Positions 10,361 to 25,128 of a stretch of DNA of 64,000 nt are shown here, piece by piece; within the stretch, counting starts at the first letter, position 1; every line of letters begins with the position of its first letter. This DNA comes from Rhizopus arrhizus (lineage: Eukaryota; Mucoromycota; Mucoromycetes; Mucorales; Rhizopodaceae): positions 518,501 through 582,500 of the forward strand of contig JAKZZE010000005.1 of assembly GCA_024220505.1 (NCBI GenBank). Reading direction: 5' to 3'. Below the pieces are notes generated by a model that saw nothing but the letters and a program-made list of their open reading frames with translations, searched no databases and was not told the origin of the DNA. The translations under genes and the position numbers were made by a program.

Positions 10361-12280
10361 TCATGCAGCTACGGATTGTCCTTCTTCATTGGTATTTGGT
10401 AACAACTTTTGCTCCAATTTATCTACTATAGAGGAAGCATCCACAGGCCCAAACTCTGTTTCGACAGCCATATACACCGTGTCATCTTCTGCTTTTTCTT
10501 CTTTTTTCTTTATCAGGTTCTCATTTTTTCTTTCCAATACTTGCTTCACTACACTCCATGCTCCTCTTGTCAAATAATTTGATTTGTTTTCCACAATGTC
10601 AATCAGTTCTTTATCATCTTGCTCCAAATCCAAAAACTGCCATAAACTCTTCATGTAAGCCTCGCCTCGATCGTCCCCAAATAAAGGATAGATGTAAGAA
10701 GCATCCTGCGCAGTATAAAATGCGCCTGGAGGCTGATGCCCCAAGGTCGTAAAGGGTCCATAATCTAAAAAGTGAGCAGAGTGGACTTGGTGTTTGTTAC
10801 GAAAGAAGTCATCTGCAGATTGACGATTTAAGTAAAACGCTGATGGAAGCGCGCCAGGATTACTAGTGATCAGTTGAGGTGGTTCACAAAAGGGATTTTC
10901 AACAGGTAACAATGCGGCAATATCGGATACTGAAAACATAAGTACCCCTCTCTCTTACATGATCATTATTTTTCTTACCTCCACCCACGGCATGCAATGA
11001 ACCATCGGGTCCATAGACAGTGCCTGTTTCTGTCACCTTCTTCTTCTTCTTTTTATTGTAAGTTGATTTCGTTGGAGTTAATACACGAGAGCTGGCAATG
11101 TCAATGCTAGTTGTTTCAGAACCTTGTCTACTGTGTTTACGCAGAGAAAAAGTATTTGTGTCAATCCCCATAATGTCTACATCCTCTTCCTTAATAAGGG
11201 AGTCTTTGCGTCCTATAGGAAGAGATGGCTTTCTTCCATCTTGCACTTCTCCTGCCATGGCTGATTCTGCTGCTGCCAAAGCCATCTCTTCCTCATACTG
11301 CTTTTCTGCTTTATCAATCAATTTTGAACCTACTTCATACAACTTGTCGGCACTTTTCCAATAGATGGTATCTATCGCATTGTATAGCTTTGCGTTGCTC
11401 ACAATCAAGTTGAAGTCTTGTCGAAAATCCTCTACGTTTGTATAGGCTCCTCTTTCCAACTTTTTAGACATGGTTAAGAAATCCATAGGTGATTTGATCA
11501 CTTTTAAATAGTCTGGTACAAAATTAGGATCCACAGGTTCTAAAAAGAAGCCATACATGTCACGCCTATAGATAAAGGTCAACTTTCACTTTTTCCAGCA
11601 ATCATCCTATAAATAATGCTTGCTTACTTTTGCAAATTGTCTAATAATTTAGATAGGATGGTCTTCAAGTCTCTTTTTGGGTTTTCGGGGATTTTGGGAG
11701 GAAGTTGGGCGAGTAATGCGGCTGCCTTGGCTTTATTTGTAGGTCGACCTCTCTTTTTAGGCTTTTCTGTTGCACTTGCATTTGATTTTGTTGAAGAAGA
11801 GCGTCTTGTCTTTTGCTTTGGTGGTCTTCCCAGCCTAGGACCCTGAGGTTGAGCAGGTGGGATGAATACTGGTTGTTTAGATGAATAATATTCTTCTTCT
11901 TCTTCACTTTCAAAAGATTCGCGTTTTGATCTCTTCACATCTGTCGGATGATAAATTTCAGAATCGTCATCATCATTATCTTCAATGTCTTCTGAATTTT
12001 GCTGATACTGTTTGTGCTGTTGAATTAAAGCATAAGGTCTTTTTCCGCCTGCAGTCGGATGAACAGCAGACTCCTCGACGTAATCATCTTCCTCTTCTGA
12101 TTCAATTTTTCTGTGCTTTTTTTTATGTTTCTTTTTATGTTTTTGCTTTTTTTCAGTTGAAGCTGTAGAAGGGGAAGGGTTTAGTTTTAATTTTAATTTA
12201 ATTGTTGGTGTTGAAACTGGTTGTATTGTTTTTTCTTCCTCTTCGGAATAATAATCAGAAAGTTCTGGTGAGTAGGACAT
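10361..12280 (-). CDS. BRD7/BRD9-type bromodomain protein
   Basis: Exons 12280-11628, 11565-10979 and 10929-10361 give 602 residues. The first about 210 residues are low-complexity: acidic runs, a Lys/His-rich block (KKQKHKKKHKKKHRK) and AT-hook-like motifs (RLGRPPK, KKRGRPTNK). A bromodomain spans roughly residues 215-320, with FVPDYLKVIKSPMDF and the conserved Asn in VSNAKLYN, the acetyl-lysine contact. The C-terminal 250 residues, including LDYGPFTTLGHQPPGAFY, match the DUF3512 region typical of BRD7/9. Animal BRD7/9 are SWI/SNF (PBAF or ncBAF) subunits; a chromatin-remodelling role here is inferred. The start could instead be the Met at 12352; I prefer MSYSPEL at 12280. It lies 176 bp upstream of SPT3 on the same strand. 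Confidence 0.88.
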
Positions 12281-13476
12281 TTGCTTTTTTTTTAAAAGGG
12301 AGCGTTCACACACAATACCCACTTCAAGTTTGGGGTTTCTCCAACTAGCCAATGAAAAAAATTGTAGTTAGTCACAGTCACAAAATGTGATGTCTTCTAC
12401 AACCACCCAATTTGGCAATTTATCATATTTCCTGTTTTGTCATTTTCGAAGTAAAATACAGCTTCAACTTATGACAGTTAGCAGGAAAGATGAAATATAT
12501 CAAGTATCAACCTTAATGTGCTTTAACTTGAAGCAAGAGACTATTATAAGGCTAAAAATAGGATCTTAAATCAAAGTTATTATAAGCAGCTACATATTAT
12601 GATTTACACTCATTTATCATTACAAACTAATAGCTATTAATGTAAAGTGTGAGAGGGGGGTTAATTAAACAGTCATTTTCAAAGAGAAAGTTAAGTGCTT
12701 CAGGAATAAATCATAGAATGCTAAATTTAGACTTATCCTCTTAATGTTTGTGTGCGATTTTTCTGCTATTCTACACCAATAAACTCTTTCTTGTATACAT
12801 TGTATATACGATATAAGGTTGTTTTATTGATATTGTTAATTATAGCAGACTTTATGATAGAAAGGCTTCCATTGACAGCATTACTTTAAAATTGCTTTAC
12901 AAGAGAGTATCTTTGCTTTTTGTATGGATCCTAGTTTTTGTTGGTATCTCTTTGAGCAGAAGTAATTTTGGTTTTTACTGTTGCCTTTATCAATATTCTT
13001 GTTAAAGACTTCGAAAACATTTTCAGAAAGAAAAAAAGGACATGCCAATAATAAACTCTTCCCCTGAGTTTTGAAGCACGGTTTTCCATTATCATTTCAT
13101 TCTAGTTAGCGCATTTAAATCAAAACATTTGCGACTCTGGTGAAAAATCGACTTGAAGTCTCAAATAACAAAAAAAAATGGTACTGCCGAAAAAAGCATC
13201 CCAATCATAAAACCAAATTTAGCATCAAATTTTATCATCATCAACACGAATAAAAGCTTTTACTATGTTTCAAAGAGAAGTTATATCAAAAGAACTTAGT
13301 TCATTTTATACTAAAAGATAGAAAGATGCAAAAAAGAAGACTTATAAAATGCCCAGCCAAGTTCCCTTCACTATTGACGGTCCAAATATGGAAATCACAT
13401 AGTGAAAATCGATAAGATAATCTGTCAAATTATTTAGCTCTTTGTTTTCTTTTGGCTATCTTTTCTGAAGGTTTTA
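12281..13476. other. intergenic, no gene recognised
   Basis: About 1.2 kb of AT-rich DNA between the divergently transcribed BRD7/9-like and Zn2Cys6 genes. No open frame with family character, tRNA or repeat was recognised. It presumably contains both promoters. Confidence 0.4.
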
Positions 13477-15582
13477 ATGCAAAGCAAATCTGGGTTAAGA
13501 AAGAAGAAAACACCATGTGAATGTAATCCTCATAGATTCTATTGAAAATGCTTGTTATTTATATTTACTTTTAAAAAAAGGCTGTAGAGAAAGAAAAAAG
13601 AAATGCTCTGAAGGTTTACCCTGTGAAAGGTACTTGGTTAAAAATAGTTGAAAAAAGCATGTGAGATATTTATTTTTGTTATTGGAATTAGATGCAAGCG
13701 ACTGAACATTCAGTGTTACTACTTGGAACCTATACCTGCTCCAAATCTGCACGAAAATGAATTTGACAACTGTTGTGAATTACAACTTCAAGTGGAATGC
13801 TTAAAAAATATGATACAAGACATGGAGCAGAATTTACAAAGCTTACAACCCGAGAAACGACCCGAGAAAAAATACAAGAAAAGTGCTTCTACAACCCGAG
13901 TAACAGCAGCAACAAATTGGCAACTTACACTCAATAAAAACGGAACTATATCCATCCACACTGATATTACAACCCATACCGAATTATTACGACACCTTGA
14001 ATCCCTATCGAACAATCACTTTTCCCTGTCAAAGCAAGCGATGCTAAATGCCTGTACTGCTTATATTCACCGACAGAAGTTTGAAAAAAAACTTCGAAAA
14101 GGTCTCTTTGACGCAATCATAAAATGCATAGAATACAATGAGAATGAATCGCATTTTATTATCAGGGATACAGTATCTACATTCAGTAGCAATCAACCAC
14201 TGGCCATTCTCATGACAAACCTTCTCCAAGTTTTCTTTTCCTGTCAATTCTTGGATCGAGTCTCCTTTCATCAACAGACGTTTTGGAAACTGTTTATCAA
14301 AGACAGAGCGGAACCGTCACCGGTGGTGTATGCTCTTTGTGCAGCCATATTAACAGATCGTTGTAGGCATATCGCTCAATTGGTATCTTACAAGGAAATG
14401 GATAGCTTGAGTAAACTATTCTTCGAGAAAGCGCGAGATTTGATTGAAAATAGGTTTGATGATGCAAGCTTAGAAACAATGATGGCTTTTGTCTACATGG
14501 CCACTTACAAAGCAAACACATTATATCCTCGAGAAGCGTCCATGTATCTTGAGTTGGCCTTGAGGATACGACATATACTAGTGCAAGACAGGTACAAGGA
14601 GCCGATAACGTGTGAGATAGGAGAATATGAAACGTTGAAAAGACAGGGTACTGCCTTTCAGTATATCATATCTGTTATTCAGTATGTCAATAACTGGCGT
14701 GGGATACCTGTTCAGCACAAGCCATATTATAATGATACTGTAAGAAACGAAGCTCGAAAGATGCATGCGACCATCAATCTTATCAAATGCGATATGACAC
14801 CAATGCCTGATGAATCGCAATCTGTTGTCCAGTCAATAATAGGCAAACGTTATATTGATATGATATCAGCTGTAGTTCATCCATACTATATTCGCGTTCG
14901 ACATGGAGCAGACGATGATATACCTCTTCCTTTTATATTAAATATTGAACAACAGCTGAGGCAGATTTATTATCAAAAAATACCATCTGATTACCGTCTA
15001 CCTGCATCAATATTTGAAGATGGACTAAATGATTTGGAATTCAGAAAAAGGCTAAGCGAGTGTGACCAATGTCATCCTACTTCTGTCAAACTGGCTGCTA
15101 CTTTTTATCAATCCTTTGTGGGACTCTATGAACCATTTTTGCCTGCAATACAGAAACGACGACTGGCGGGTAAAATTGAATGTGATCCGTTTGAGTTACA
15201 AGCTCAAAAGATATGCTATAAATCATCCATCATTGTCGTTCGATTGCTAGAATATCTGTGTACCAAATTAGGATCATGCAACACTAACCTTGGTTTGTTA
15301 TCAAGCGTCTGGGAGATGCACGGAAGGAATGCATGTTTGGACATGACAAAAAAGGAGCTGATTGAAAATGGCGTATATGAATATCTAAGTGCTGAAGAGA
15401 TTGAAACTTCTCGAGAATACATGATTCGATGCATAGGAGTGCTTAAACAAGGTTACTTGTTTAATGGAGCAGAAAAAGGTGCCTGGGAATATTTTAATGA
15501 CTTTGAACAAAAGCTGATAAAGACCCTCTACAACTCTCCTCTGCAGACAACCGAATACTGGGGACCTGTACATGGATGCTAA
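13477..15582 (+). CDS. Zn2Cys6 fungal transcription factor
   Basis: Exons 13477-13522, 13581-13629 and 13692-15582 encode 661 residues in closed frame. The zinc cluster is spread over all three exons and reads PCECCRERKKKCSEG, then LPCERCKRLNIQCYYLEP. This gives the canonical spacing C-x2-C-x6-C-x6-C-x2-C-x6-C. A coiled coil (MIQDMEQNLQSL) follows, as expected for a dimer. The rest corresponds to the fungal-specific middle homology region, with LELALRIRHI and many helical segments. It is likely a nuclear, DNA-binding regulator with CGG-type half sites. Target genes cannot be inferred; neighbours are unrelated. The large ORF alone would miss the DNA-binding domain. Confidence 0.9.
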
Positions 15583-15598
15583 AATGGCTTTATTACTT

Positions 15599-16484
15599 TT
15601 ATCTTGAATAGTTTGCGAATTGGTAGTGAGATATCTTATTATCATTAGTATATGCTTCTATATACAACTGGCGCGGTTCACGAACAAAGAGAGGAATAGA
15701 AGCAGGCAGTTTAACAGCCAACTTACAAGATAGCTTGGCTGCATAGTTACCGTCTCCTTCAAAAAATTCACCACCATAATTATCTGTGGCACGAACAAAT
15801 GCCCAATACAAGGGAAAGTCCATTGTTTCTGTTACTTTTTTTTTTTTTTGTGAAAAGATGAATATCCCTTGTCGAGTAAGACTTCAATATGTGTTTCTTT
15901 ACCTTCAATAAAAATGGCTTGTGCTCGAACCTCACTACTTCGGAACATCCAATAATGTCCATTGTTTTCTTGTGTTAAGCAGGTTTTACAAGGAAGGTTG
16001 ACATGATATCCAAGAACTTTTCCACTAAAATTCAAATTTATTATTGTTATCTTGCTCTTCTTTTTTTTGTTTTTCTTATTTACCAAACTAAGCATCCTAT
16101 ATCTCTCACTCTACATGCACAGTAAGAAGCTGAATAATCACCATTAACAAATCCTACACTGTATAATGCTGTAAGGAAAAAGAAGTTTGCTTGCTTACAG
16201 TGACACAGTTACCTATTTGGAAATAAATCTGTAGAATACAAGTCAACAGTTCTATCTGACAATAATACAGCCTAATAAAATAATAAGGATGAGATCATGT
16301 GCTATTTTTAATTACTTGTTCAATTTACACGCATGCAGCGATCACTTAGTACAGAATAACAACCACTGCACTCTACTCTGTAAACAATCTTTCGGTCGTA
16401 TTCTGTTGATCCTCCTCCATTAACACGTTGATATTCAATGATTAATCTGCGAACATCTGTCGATAAACCATTTCTAGACGTCAT
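15599..16484 (-). CDS. FAM72 family protein
   Basis: Five exons (16484-16329, 16271-16213, 16158-16084, 16024-15903, 15834-15599) give 215 residues in exact frame. The central 110 residues match FAM72 closely. They include CSGCYSVLSDRCMRAVLLSD, YCACRVRDIGCLVCGKVLGYH and CKTCLTQENNGHYWMF. The paired Cys-x2-Cys motifs look like a zinc-binding fold. FAM72 is a small cysteine-rich protein known mainly from animals, where it is linked to proliferating cells and, for FAM72A, to regulation of UNG2. This copy has a roughly 75-residue C-terminal extension after the conserved core (WAFVRATDNYGGEFFEGDG). The last intron ends in a run of 13 A before its AG. Confidence 0.9.
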
Positions 16485-16613
16485 TTTATTGAAAAAAAAA
16501 AAAATACAAATGAAAGAGTGATAGATGAATAGAGTTGAGACATCCCATACTCTATTCTTTTTTATTATTTGACCCTCGGAAAATATTAATTACGACCAAA
16601 CAAGATTCTATTT

Positions 16614-17108
16614 TTAGTATTTACTCATTGTCCATGGAGGTGTCGGTCCTCTCCAGATTTGACCAACACTGACTTGAAAAGGAATAGATTTTCGATGACT
16701 ATGGCCACTTATACGGGATATGATAGAAGCTGGGGTTTTTGGTCTACCAGAGTAATCTTCTAATGGAGGAGATAAAGAGAATAATTTGCCCTGTCCTGTC
16801 CTTGGCTGATCTAAATTGGATGGAGTAAAGAGGTCTTTTCTTTGATGCTTCGGAGGGGAAAGTGCCGTTTGTACTGCGTTTAATTGCTGTTCGTCAACTG
16901 TAAAGTTTGTAGAGTCGGTTTTTTTATCAAAATTTTTATTTTTCTCGACTGTCACTATTTCATCAATTGAGGACTGTGCATCTCTTTTGTTTTTTGACAG
17001 ATTCCTTTTTCTACGGTAGATCATCCATGATATTGTCAGGATTAAAATTAAAACTAATCCAATTGCCAATCCAATCAACCCCATCTCCCACGTCTTGAGA
17101 AAAACCAT
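16614..17108 (-). CDS. small single-pass membrane protein, unknown
   Basis: This intronless frame of 164 residues begins MVFLKTWEMG. One hydrophobic helix follows at about residues 9-31 (LIGLAIGLVLILILTISWMI) and then a basic stop-transfer stretch (YRRKRNLSKNKR). The remaining 120 residues are polar and proline/serine-rich with possible phosphosites (SPPKHQRK, RPKTPAS). The layout suggests a type III or signal-anchor protein with a cytosolic tail. I recognise no family. It reads like a real gene because of its consistent composition and its clear start. Confidence 0.6.
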   Translation of the reverse strand: MVFLKTWEMGLIGLAIGLVLILILTISWMIYRRKRNLSKNKRDAQSSIDEIVTVEKNKNFDKKTDSTNFTVDEQQLNAVQTALSPPKHQRKDLFTPSNLDQPRTGQGKLFSLSPPLEDYSGRPKTPASIISRISGHSHRKSIPFQVSVGQIWRGPTPPWTMSKY

Positions 17109-18104
17109 AATTAAATAAAAAGAGAGAGAGGGGAGGAGAACAAGAAGGCTCTGATTTTTTTTTCTTTTGTTTTATACTTTTAAATTTTAATAAAGCAACT
17201 TGCTTTATATAGCATTCTTGTTTATATGTGGATTAATTTAACCACAAGACTTTTTGTACATACTTAAATTGTTTACTATAATAAAGAGTTAAACTAAATG
17301 TGTTTCTTCACAAATCAATTTTATTTGTTATATTGCTACAATTGTGATTTACTTTGGTTTGTTCTTTTTGTTTCAATAACGATCTGTTTCATCACATGTT
17401 GAAGAGAGGGTCTATTTCACATATAATAATACACTAGACCCTTTAAGATCTATAACTGGTTTATATGTCATTCAACAAGATAAATAGCATAATTTCTCAA
17501 CGTTTACGTGTAATGCCCACATTTTTTTTTATTAAAAAAAATCTAAATCAACACCAAAAACTGCTAAAATAAACATCAAAAGTCAATAAAACTATTATTG
17601 AAGTCGCAAATGAATAAAGCTTCTATGTTTTCATAATTTTTAAAACTAAGACTGTAAAATTTCTGTCATATTCTTTGGTAAATGAAAGGATGGTGCTTTA
17701 AAATATTGTACTGATCGAACAGTAAAATAATCAATTCAAAATAAGGACAAGAAAGAAAGGATGTAAATGACATGAGTTAAAATGAGCCAAACTAACATTA
17801 GAAAACTAGCTTTTTTTTTTAAAAAAAAAGCTACCTTGCAATTTATTGTTATTTCAAATCCTATAGTTACCTGAGCCTTGTGATGGTTATTAAAGGTAAT
17901 TACAATTGATTCGACCATCATTGGCAATTAATAATGTAACAAATGTTAAATGTGATCAATTTAGCGTACAATAGTTGCATGATTCATTGTATACCAGATG
18001 TCTCTTGACTGTTTAGCAAAGGAAGGGGCATTCAATTAAATATATACTATCATTACCTATTTCACCAATTCAAGCATACTTTGAAGAACTCCCTCCCCTC
18101 CTCT

Positions 18105-18143
<39 letters not shown>

Positions 18144-18728
18144 GGGGTTCTCCAAACATATAGATATTCATTCGATAAAATTCCAAGTCAAGATAACCTG
18201 TGTGAGCTCAAGACAAAGAAGGAAAAGCAAAGTAGACGTTACTAAGATTTTGATATTGAATTTACTCGTATATTTGACTTCTACAATATTTTTTTTTTAT
18301 TAATATATAACTAAATCGCTCAGCTGCATCAATATACAGTATGTCCAAGAGATTTATGCATGGAAACTCATGAAATTGTTGATAAGCTACAATAAAAGCT
18401 ATTTTTATTTATAAGAAATTCTTTTTTAAAAAAATCGGCAAAGTGCAATCAATATAACCTACAAAGGGACACCGAATTTAGTACGATCAAAAGCAAAATT
18501 AGATCGATAACGTTGTATTTAAAAGGGCTCTTTGGATTAGGACCTGTTGCCTGGTACTTTGGTTATGAGATGACAAAAATACCCAAGTTTGCTTTACATT
18601 AAAAGCAAACAGAACTGTTTATACAATTGCAAATTTCCATTACAAATACAACTGATTATGTATTAGAGTTACAAATAAATAACAAGGGTTTATTAAAATA
18701 GACAAGCTGTTGAAGTAAAGAGGATGCT
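17109..18728. other. intergenic; possible short coding remnant at 18430-18602
   Basis: About 1.6 kb of AT-rich DNA with a 30-nt poly-T at 18108-18137. On the plus strand near the end, a frame without its own ATG reads TLYLKGLFGLGPVAWYFGYE and stops at 18602. It looks like the end of a small membrane protein or of a decayed gene. Upstream, the coding-like frame shifts at about 18500, so I cannot build a complete gene. I see nothing else here. Confidence 0.3.
18108..18137 (+). repeat. 30-nt poly-T tract
   Basis: An uninterrupted T run preceded by a C/T-rich stretch (CCCTCCCCTCCTCTCCC), giving a long polypyrimidine tract of about 47 nt in intergenic DNA. Confidence 0.9.
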
Positions 18729-19750
18729 TTAGGGACAATAAAAGCCTCCTGTAGCAGGAACTACAGTTATTGTAGGAGTGTATCCAAGCCGGTCCAACAT
18801 GAAAATATACAAGGTGAGTGAGAAATGAATTGAAAGGGCGTCATGGCTGCTATTGCTGCCAGTGTTATTACAAGCCTTCACTAAATTCATCAGAGTCGTG
18901 TCAAATGGATCCGAAGCTTGATAGTTGACATACAATGGCAACTCAACAGTGGATATTGTATTTCCTGGTAAATAAACAGGCTGCTCATGTCCCTTTCCAA
19001 TCATGCGCTCCGTTAATGCATCTTTTGCCATGATTTGCATTTTATTAAACCGTGTTGTCATATAATTCTGTCGGTTGTCCATTGTTAGTTTCAACAACCA
19101 AGAAGTCTCATATACTATATCACTCGTCATTCCATGATGTGTTTCTGTTGTCTTTACAGGCGATAATAGCCTGGCTCCATCAATGCGAACCAGTGGTATA
19201 CGTGGCCAGAGTAAGAAGGTAGCAATAGCAAGCATGATGATCAACGTAAATGAAACAATAGCGCACAAAGGTCTTTTGCTACAAACCAATCTACTTTTCG
19301 TGTTTTTTTCGGCATAGTATTCGTTATTACCAATTGCTTTAATTGGTGTTTCTGTATCCTTCATTTCTTCTTTTTCCATAGATATCTGTACATCCTTAGC
19401 TTCTTTTTTTATTCTTTTATTCTTGTAATGGTTGCATGCACTGCAATTCTTTTCTTCTCGGAAATCACAACAACTCTCTTCTTTTATTTCATCGTCTGTC
19501 ACAGAACACATACTATTGTCTATTATTGTAGTTTAAGTACATATTCTGTATAAATATACATTAGATATTAAGAAGTATCTTTACGCGATGATCTAGAATA
19601 GAGCGAGCATGAGGAGGGTAGGCTTATGTCAAGATCTTCTGATGAATATTCACTCTGGTGACTATAATAGTTGGTAGATAGAAAACGCTCTGCAATAGAA
19701 AGACGTATAGGATTTTCATTCAATGAACAATGGTTGGTAGACTGTATCAT
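18729..19750 (-). CDS. single-pass membrane protein with LEA2-like extracytosolic domain
   Basis: Exons 19750-19585 and 19519-18729 give 318 residues in closed frame. The N-terminal about 130 residues are Ser- and acid-rich and cytosolic in character. They include a small Cys/His cluster (CCDFREEKNCSACNHYK). One transmembrane helix follows (LCAIVSFTLIIMLAIATFLL). The C-terminal 180 residues form a beta-rich domain resembling the LEA2/NDR1-HIN1-like fold common in fungal membrane proteins (RIPLVRIDGARLLSP, then VYLPGNTISTVELPLYVNY). Function is unknown. Splicing adds 55 residues to the main open frame. Confidence 0.75.
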
Positions 19751-22767
<3,017 letters not shown>

Positions 22768-22867
22768 AAACCATCCCATTTTATAAATTAAAATTCGTAA
22801 AAAAAATAGATTTACTTTTAAAATGGGGGAGGGAGCTATTTGTTTATGTTGTCAAAATAACAAGTGT

Positions 22868-25128
22868 CTAAGGATAATTGTTTATTATTCCATTGTAGCC
22901 GTTTTGTAAGTAAGTATTTAGCTTGTTATTATCAATCGATTGTCTTTCAGTATCATTGTTATCATCATCATTGGGCCATCTTCCGTATACACCATCTTGA
23001 ACTCTATTTAATTGACTAGGAACTGTCACTTCTGGATTCATTGTGGGTAAGATTGGCTTTGGTAATGACCATAAATCATTTTGTATAAATTGTGAAGGCT
23101 GATGGTATTGAAACAAAGGTATTCTCTGTTCTGTGTTATAATTTGTAAATGACTTCTGACGAGAGTCGTTGTTGTTGTAAATAGAAGAAGGCTTTTGTCT
23201 TTTTGTAGATGGTTCATTCGGATCAAAATCAGACAAGTCCATGCCATAGACATGATAGACTTGTTGTAAAAACTTATGGCAGTTTGGAATGACTACGTAT
23301 TTGACGAGTTGCTGCATACAATAAATGGATCTATAAAACAAGAGCCAGGCCTGTTCTGCTACAGAGATGTCATCATCTTCCAAGTAAAGCATGTGTATTT
23401 TGATAGCGTTAATGAGTGCGTGTGCAATGTAGTCCAGTTTGAGAATGTATGAGGGTTCTTGACATAAGTAATATGATATCTGTGTGATGGCTGTCGCAGC
23501 TATCCTTAATTGAGGTCTATTTACATCTGTAGCCGGTATCTTTGTTAATAGATCTATTAAGAGGATATGAAAGAACATATGTAAATGTGCAACTATCGGT
23601 GTTGGCTTTGAAAGCTGTAGTATGTCTTTGATTGTTGTAGCTGTACGTGGGATCCATTGCATGTCGGTTGGTATTGAATAAAAAAAGTCAATGCACTTGT
23701 TAAAGTGATCTGTAAAGAGAGAGCAAATATCCTGTTGTGTTGTATTTTCTTCCGAATAACGACTTAGACTTGATCTATTCTTGTTTTTTAATTCCAAGTC
23801 TTGCTCTATAATAATAGTGAATTTAATATGTTGTACAAATACTTTTATGTTGAATTGCTCTTGTTTGTTCTCTTCAGGTAAAGGGGAAGGTAAATGTACC
23901 CTAACGAATGTATGCCGCAACATCCAAGGTCGTTCCCATCCTGTGCTTTGGAGTTTATCCAAACAATAACATGACCAAAACACACGTCTTCGTAATTCTT
24001 TCTCCACAAGAGACAAATTCGGATCCACATTATTCTCATCATAAAGTCCTAATTCAAGGCACATACGAAAGGCCATACCAGAAAAAAGCCACTGTCTACA
24101 ATGATGAGATCCAGGACGATAGATGTCAGCAGGAGGCTCATAAAGACTGAGCAAATAAGCAGCAATAGTGGTGCTAAGACGTGGTACGTCCATAAAATCC
24201 TCGATTAACCGCTTAGCTCTGTGAAAAAATATGTCTGGCTTGGGACAATTGGGTATATTTGCAAATCGAGCCGAAAGTGCATAGATGGAATTCAACAGTA
24301 ATGGAGTGATAAACAGCCCTTTTACTTTAAGCTGCTCATAAAAATACGATGGTATCATGCATTGAAGCACTTGATGTCGTGTCTGAAAGAAACTGTCGAT
24401 CAGGGCCATCTGAATCTCCGCTGACGGCATTTCGATCGAACCAGAGTATCTGCTTGGTAAAGGTGGTTCAGCTGTCCATACAATAAAGTTGCCAAATGAA
24501 CCTGCAGGTGGCCAAAGTTTTTCAGACAGTTTCGTTCCATCCGTAGAGGGGGTCTTTTTTAATACGTCTCCTAAACAGGCAAGCATATTGCTCACCCTTG
24601 ATTCCAACATGGGTCCTTTTCTTTTTAACTTTGCGTGATTCTCGTCTATTTGTTCTGAAAAGAAAATGGCTTGTTCTGATGGAAGGCTGTTGTGTTTTAT
24701 TGGTTCTTTTATCATCTTTTCGTTGAATTTCTGGTGCATTGTTCCATCCATGTCAGTTTCTAGTGAGCCATCTTTATAAAATGAGCAATCTATTCCACGG
24801 GCTATGTAATGTTAAGTTGTTGTTGTCTTGATTTATCTTCAACCCTATTATTTCTCTTTCTTTTTTAATACCTTTGCACTATTATTATTATTGTTAGTTA
24901 ACAAACAGAATACTTGTACATGTACCAAAAAAAAGGAGTAAGAGTATTCACTATTCATTACCTGCATGCATGGTCGTAATCCATCACACTGAGGGGGAAT
25001 ATTTAATGTCTTTTGCTTTGTTTGCTTTTATTAAATACCTTTATCTTTTTTGCTCTGCAGGTATAACAAGCTCTTCCAACCTTGAGTCTGTTTCCATTAT
25101 CTGCCCTTTTTCTCTTTCTTGTATCCAT
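22868..25128 (-). CDS. Zn2Cys6 transcription factor with Fungal_trans domain
   Basis: Four exons (25128-25039, 24988-24962, 24878-24872, 24801-22868) give 685 residues; the total of 2058 nt is exact. The zinc cluster is ACYTCRAKKIKCDG, LRPCMQCKARGIDCSF, with spacing C-x2-C-x6-C-x5-C-x2-C-x6-C. The third exon is only 7 nt and supplies the fifth cysteine. A central Fungal_trans domain (about residues 150-420) contains LELGLYDENN and RRVFWSCYCLDKLQSTGW, typical of XlnR/Gal4-like regulators. The tail is Asn/Gln/Pro-rich, a likely activation region. The start at 25128 is followed by a basic stretch (MDTRKRKRADNGNR). Its targets are unknown; MET3 and phosphoglycerate dehydrogenase flank it. Confidence 0.93.
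24872..24878 (-). other. 7-nt microexon encoding the fifth zinc-cluster cysteine
   Basis: On the minus strand the 7 nt TGCAAAG are bounded by TAATAATAATAG before and GTATTAAAAAAG after, a good acceptor and donor. Including it gives CMQ-C-K-ARGIDC, restoring both the frame and the sixth-cysteine spacing. Skipping it leaves the CDS out of frame and the zinc cluster one cysteine short. Confidence 0.88.

Noticed and set aside
10155..10577. 140-residue plus-strand frame
   Set aside because: Antisense to the SPT3 start and the end of the BRD gene; composition is T-rich and lacks homology.
13648..13691. ATG at 13648 as start of the Zn2Cys6 regulator
   Set aside because: It lies in an intron; splicing from 13477 through 13581-13629 to 13692 gives a complete zinc cluster and an exact frame.
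15832..16095. 87-residue frame ending in poly-Lys as the FAM72 C-terminus
   Set aside because: The poly-Lys comes from the A-run at the end of an intron; splicing from 15903 to 15834 continues the protein in frame.
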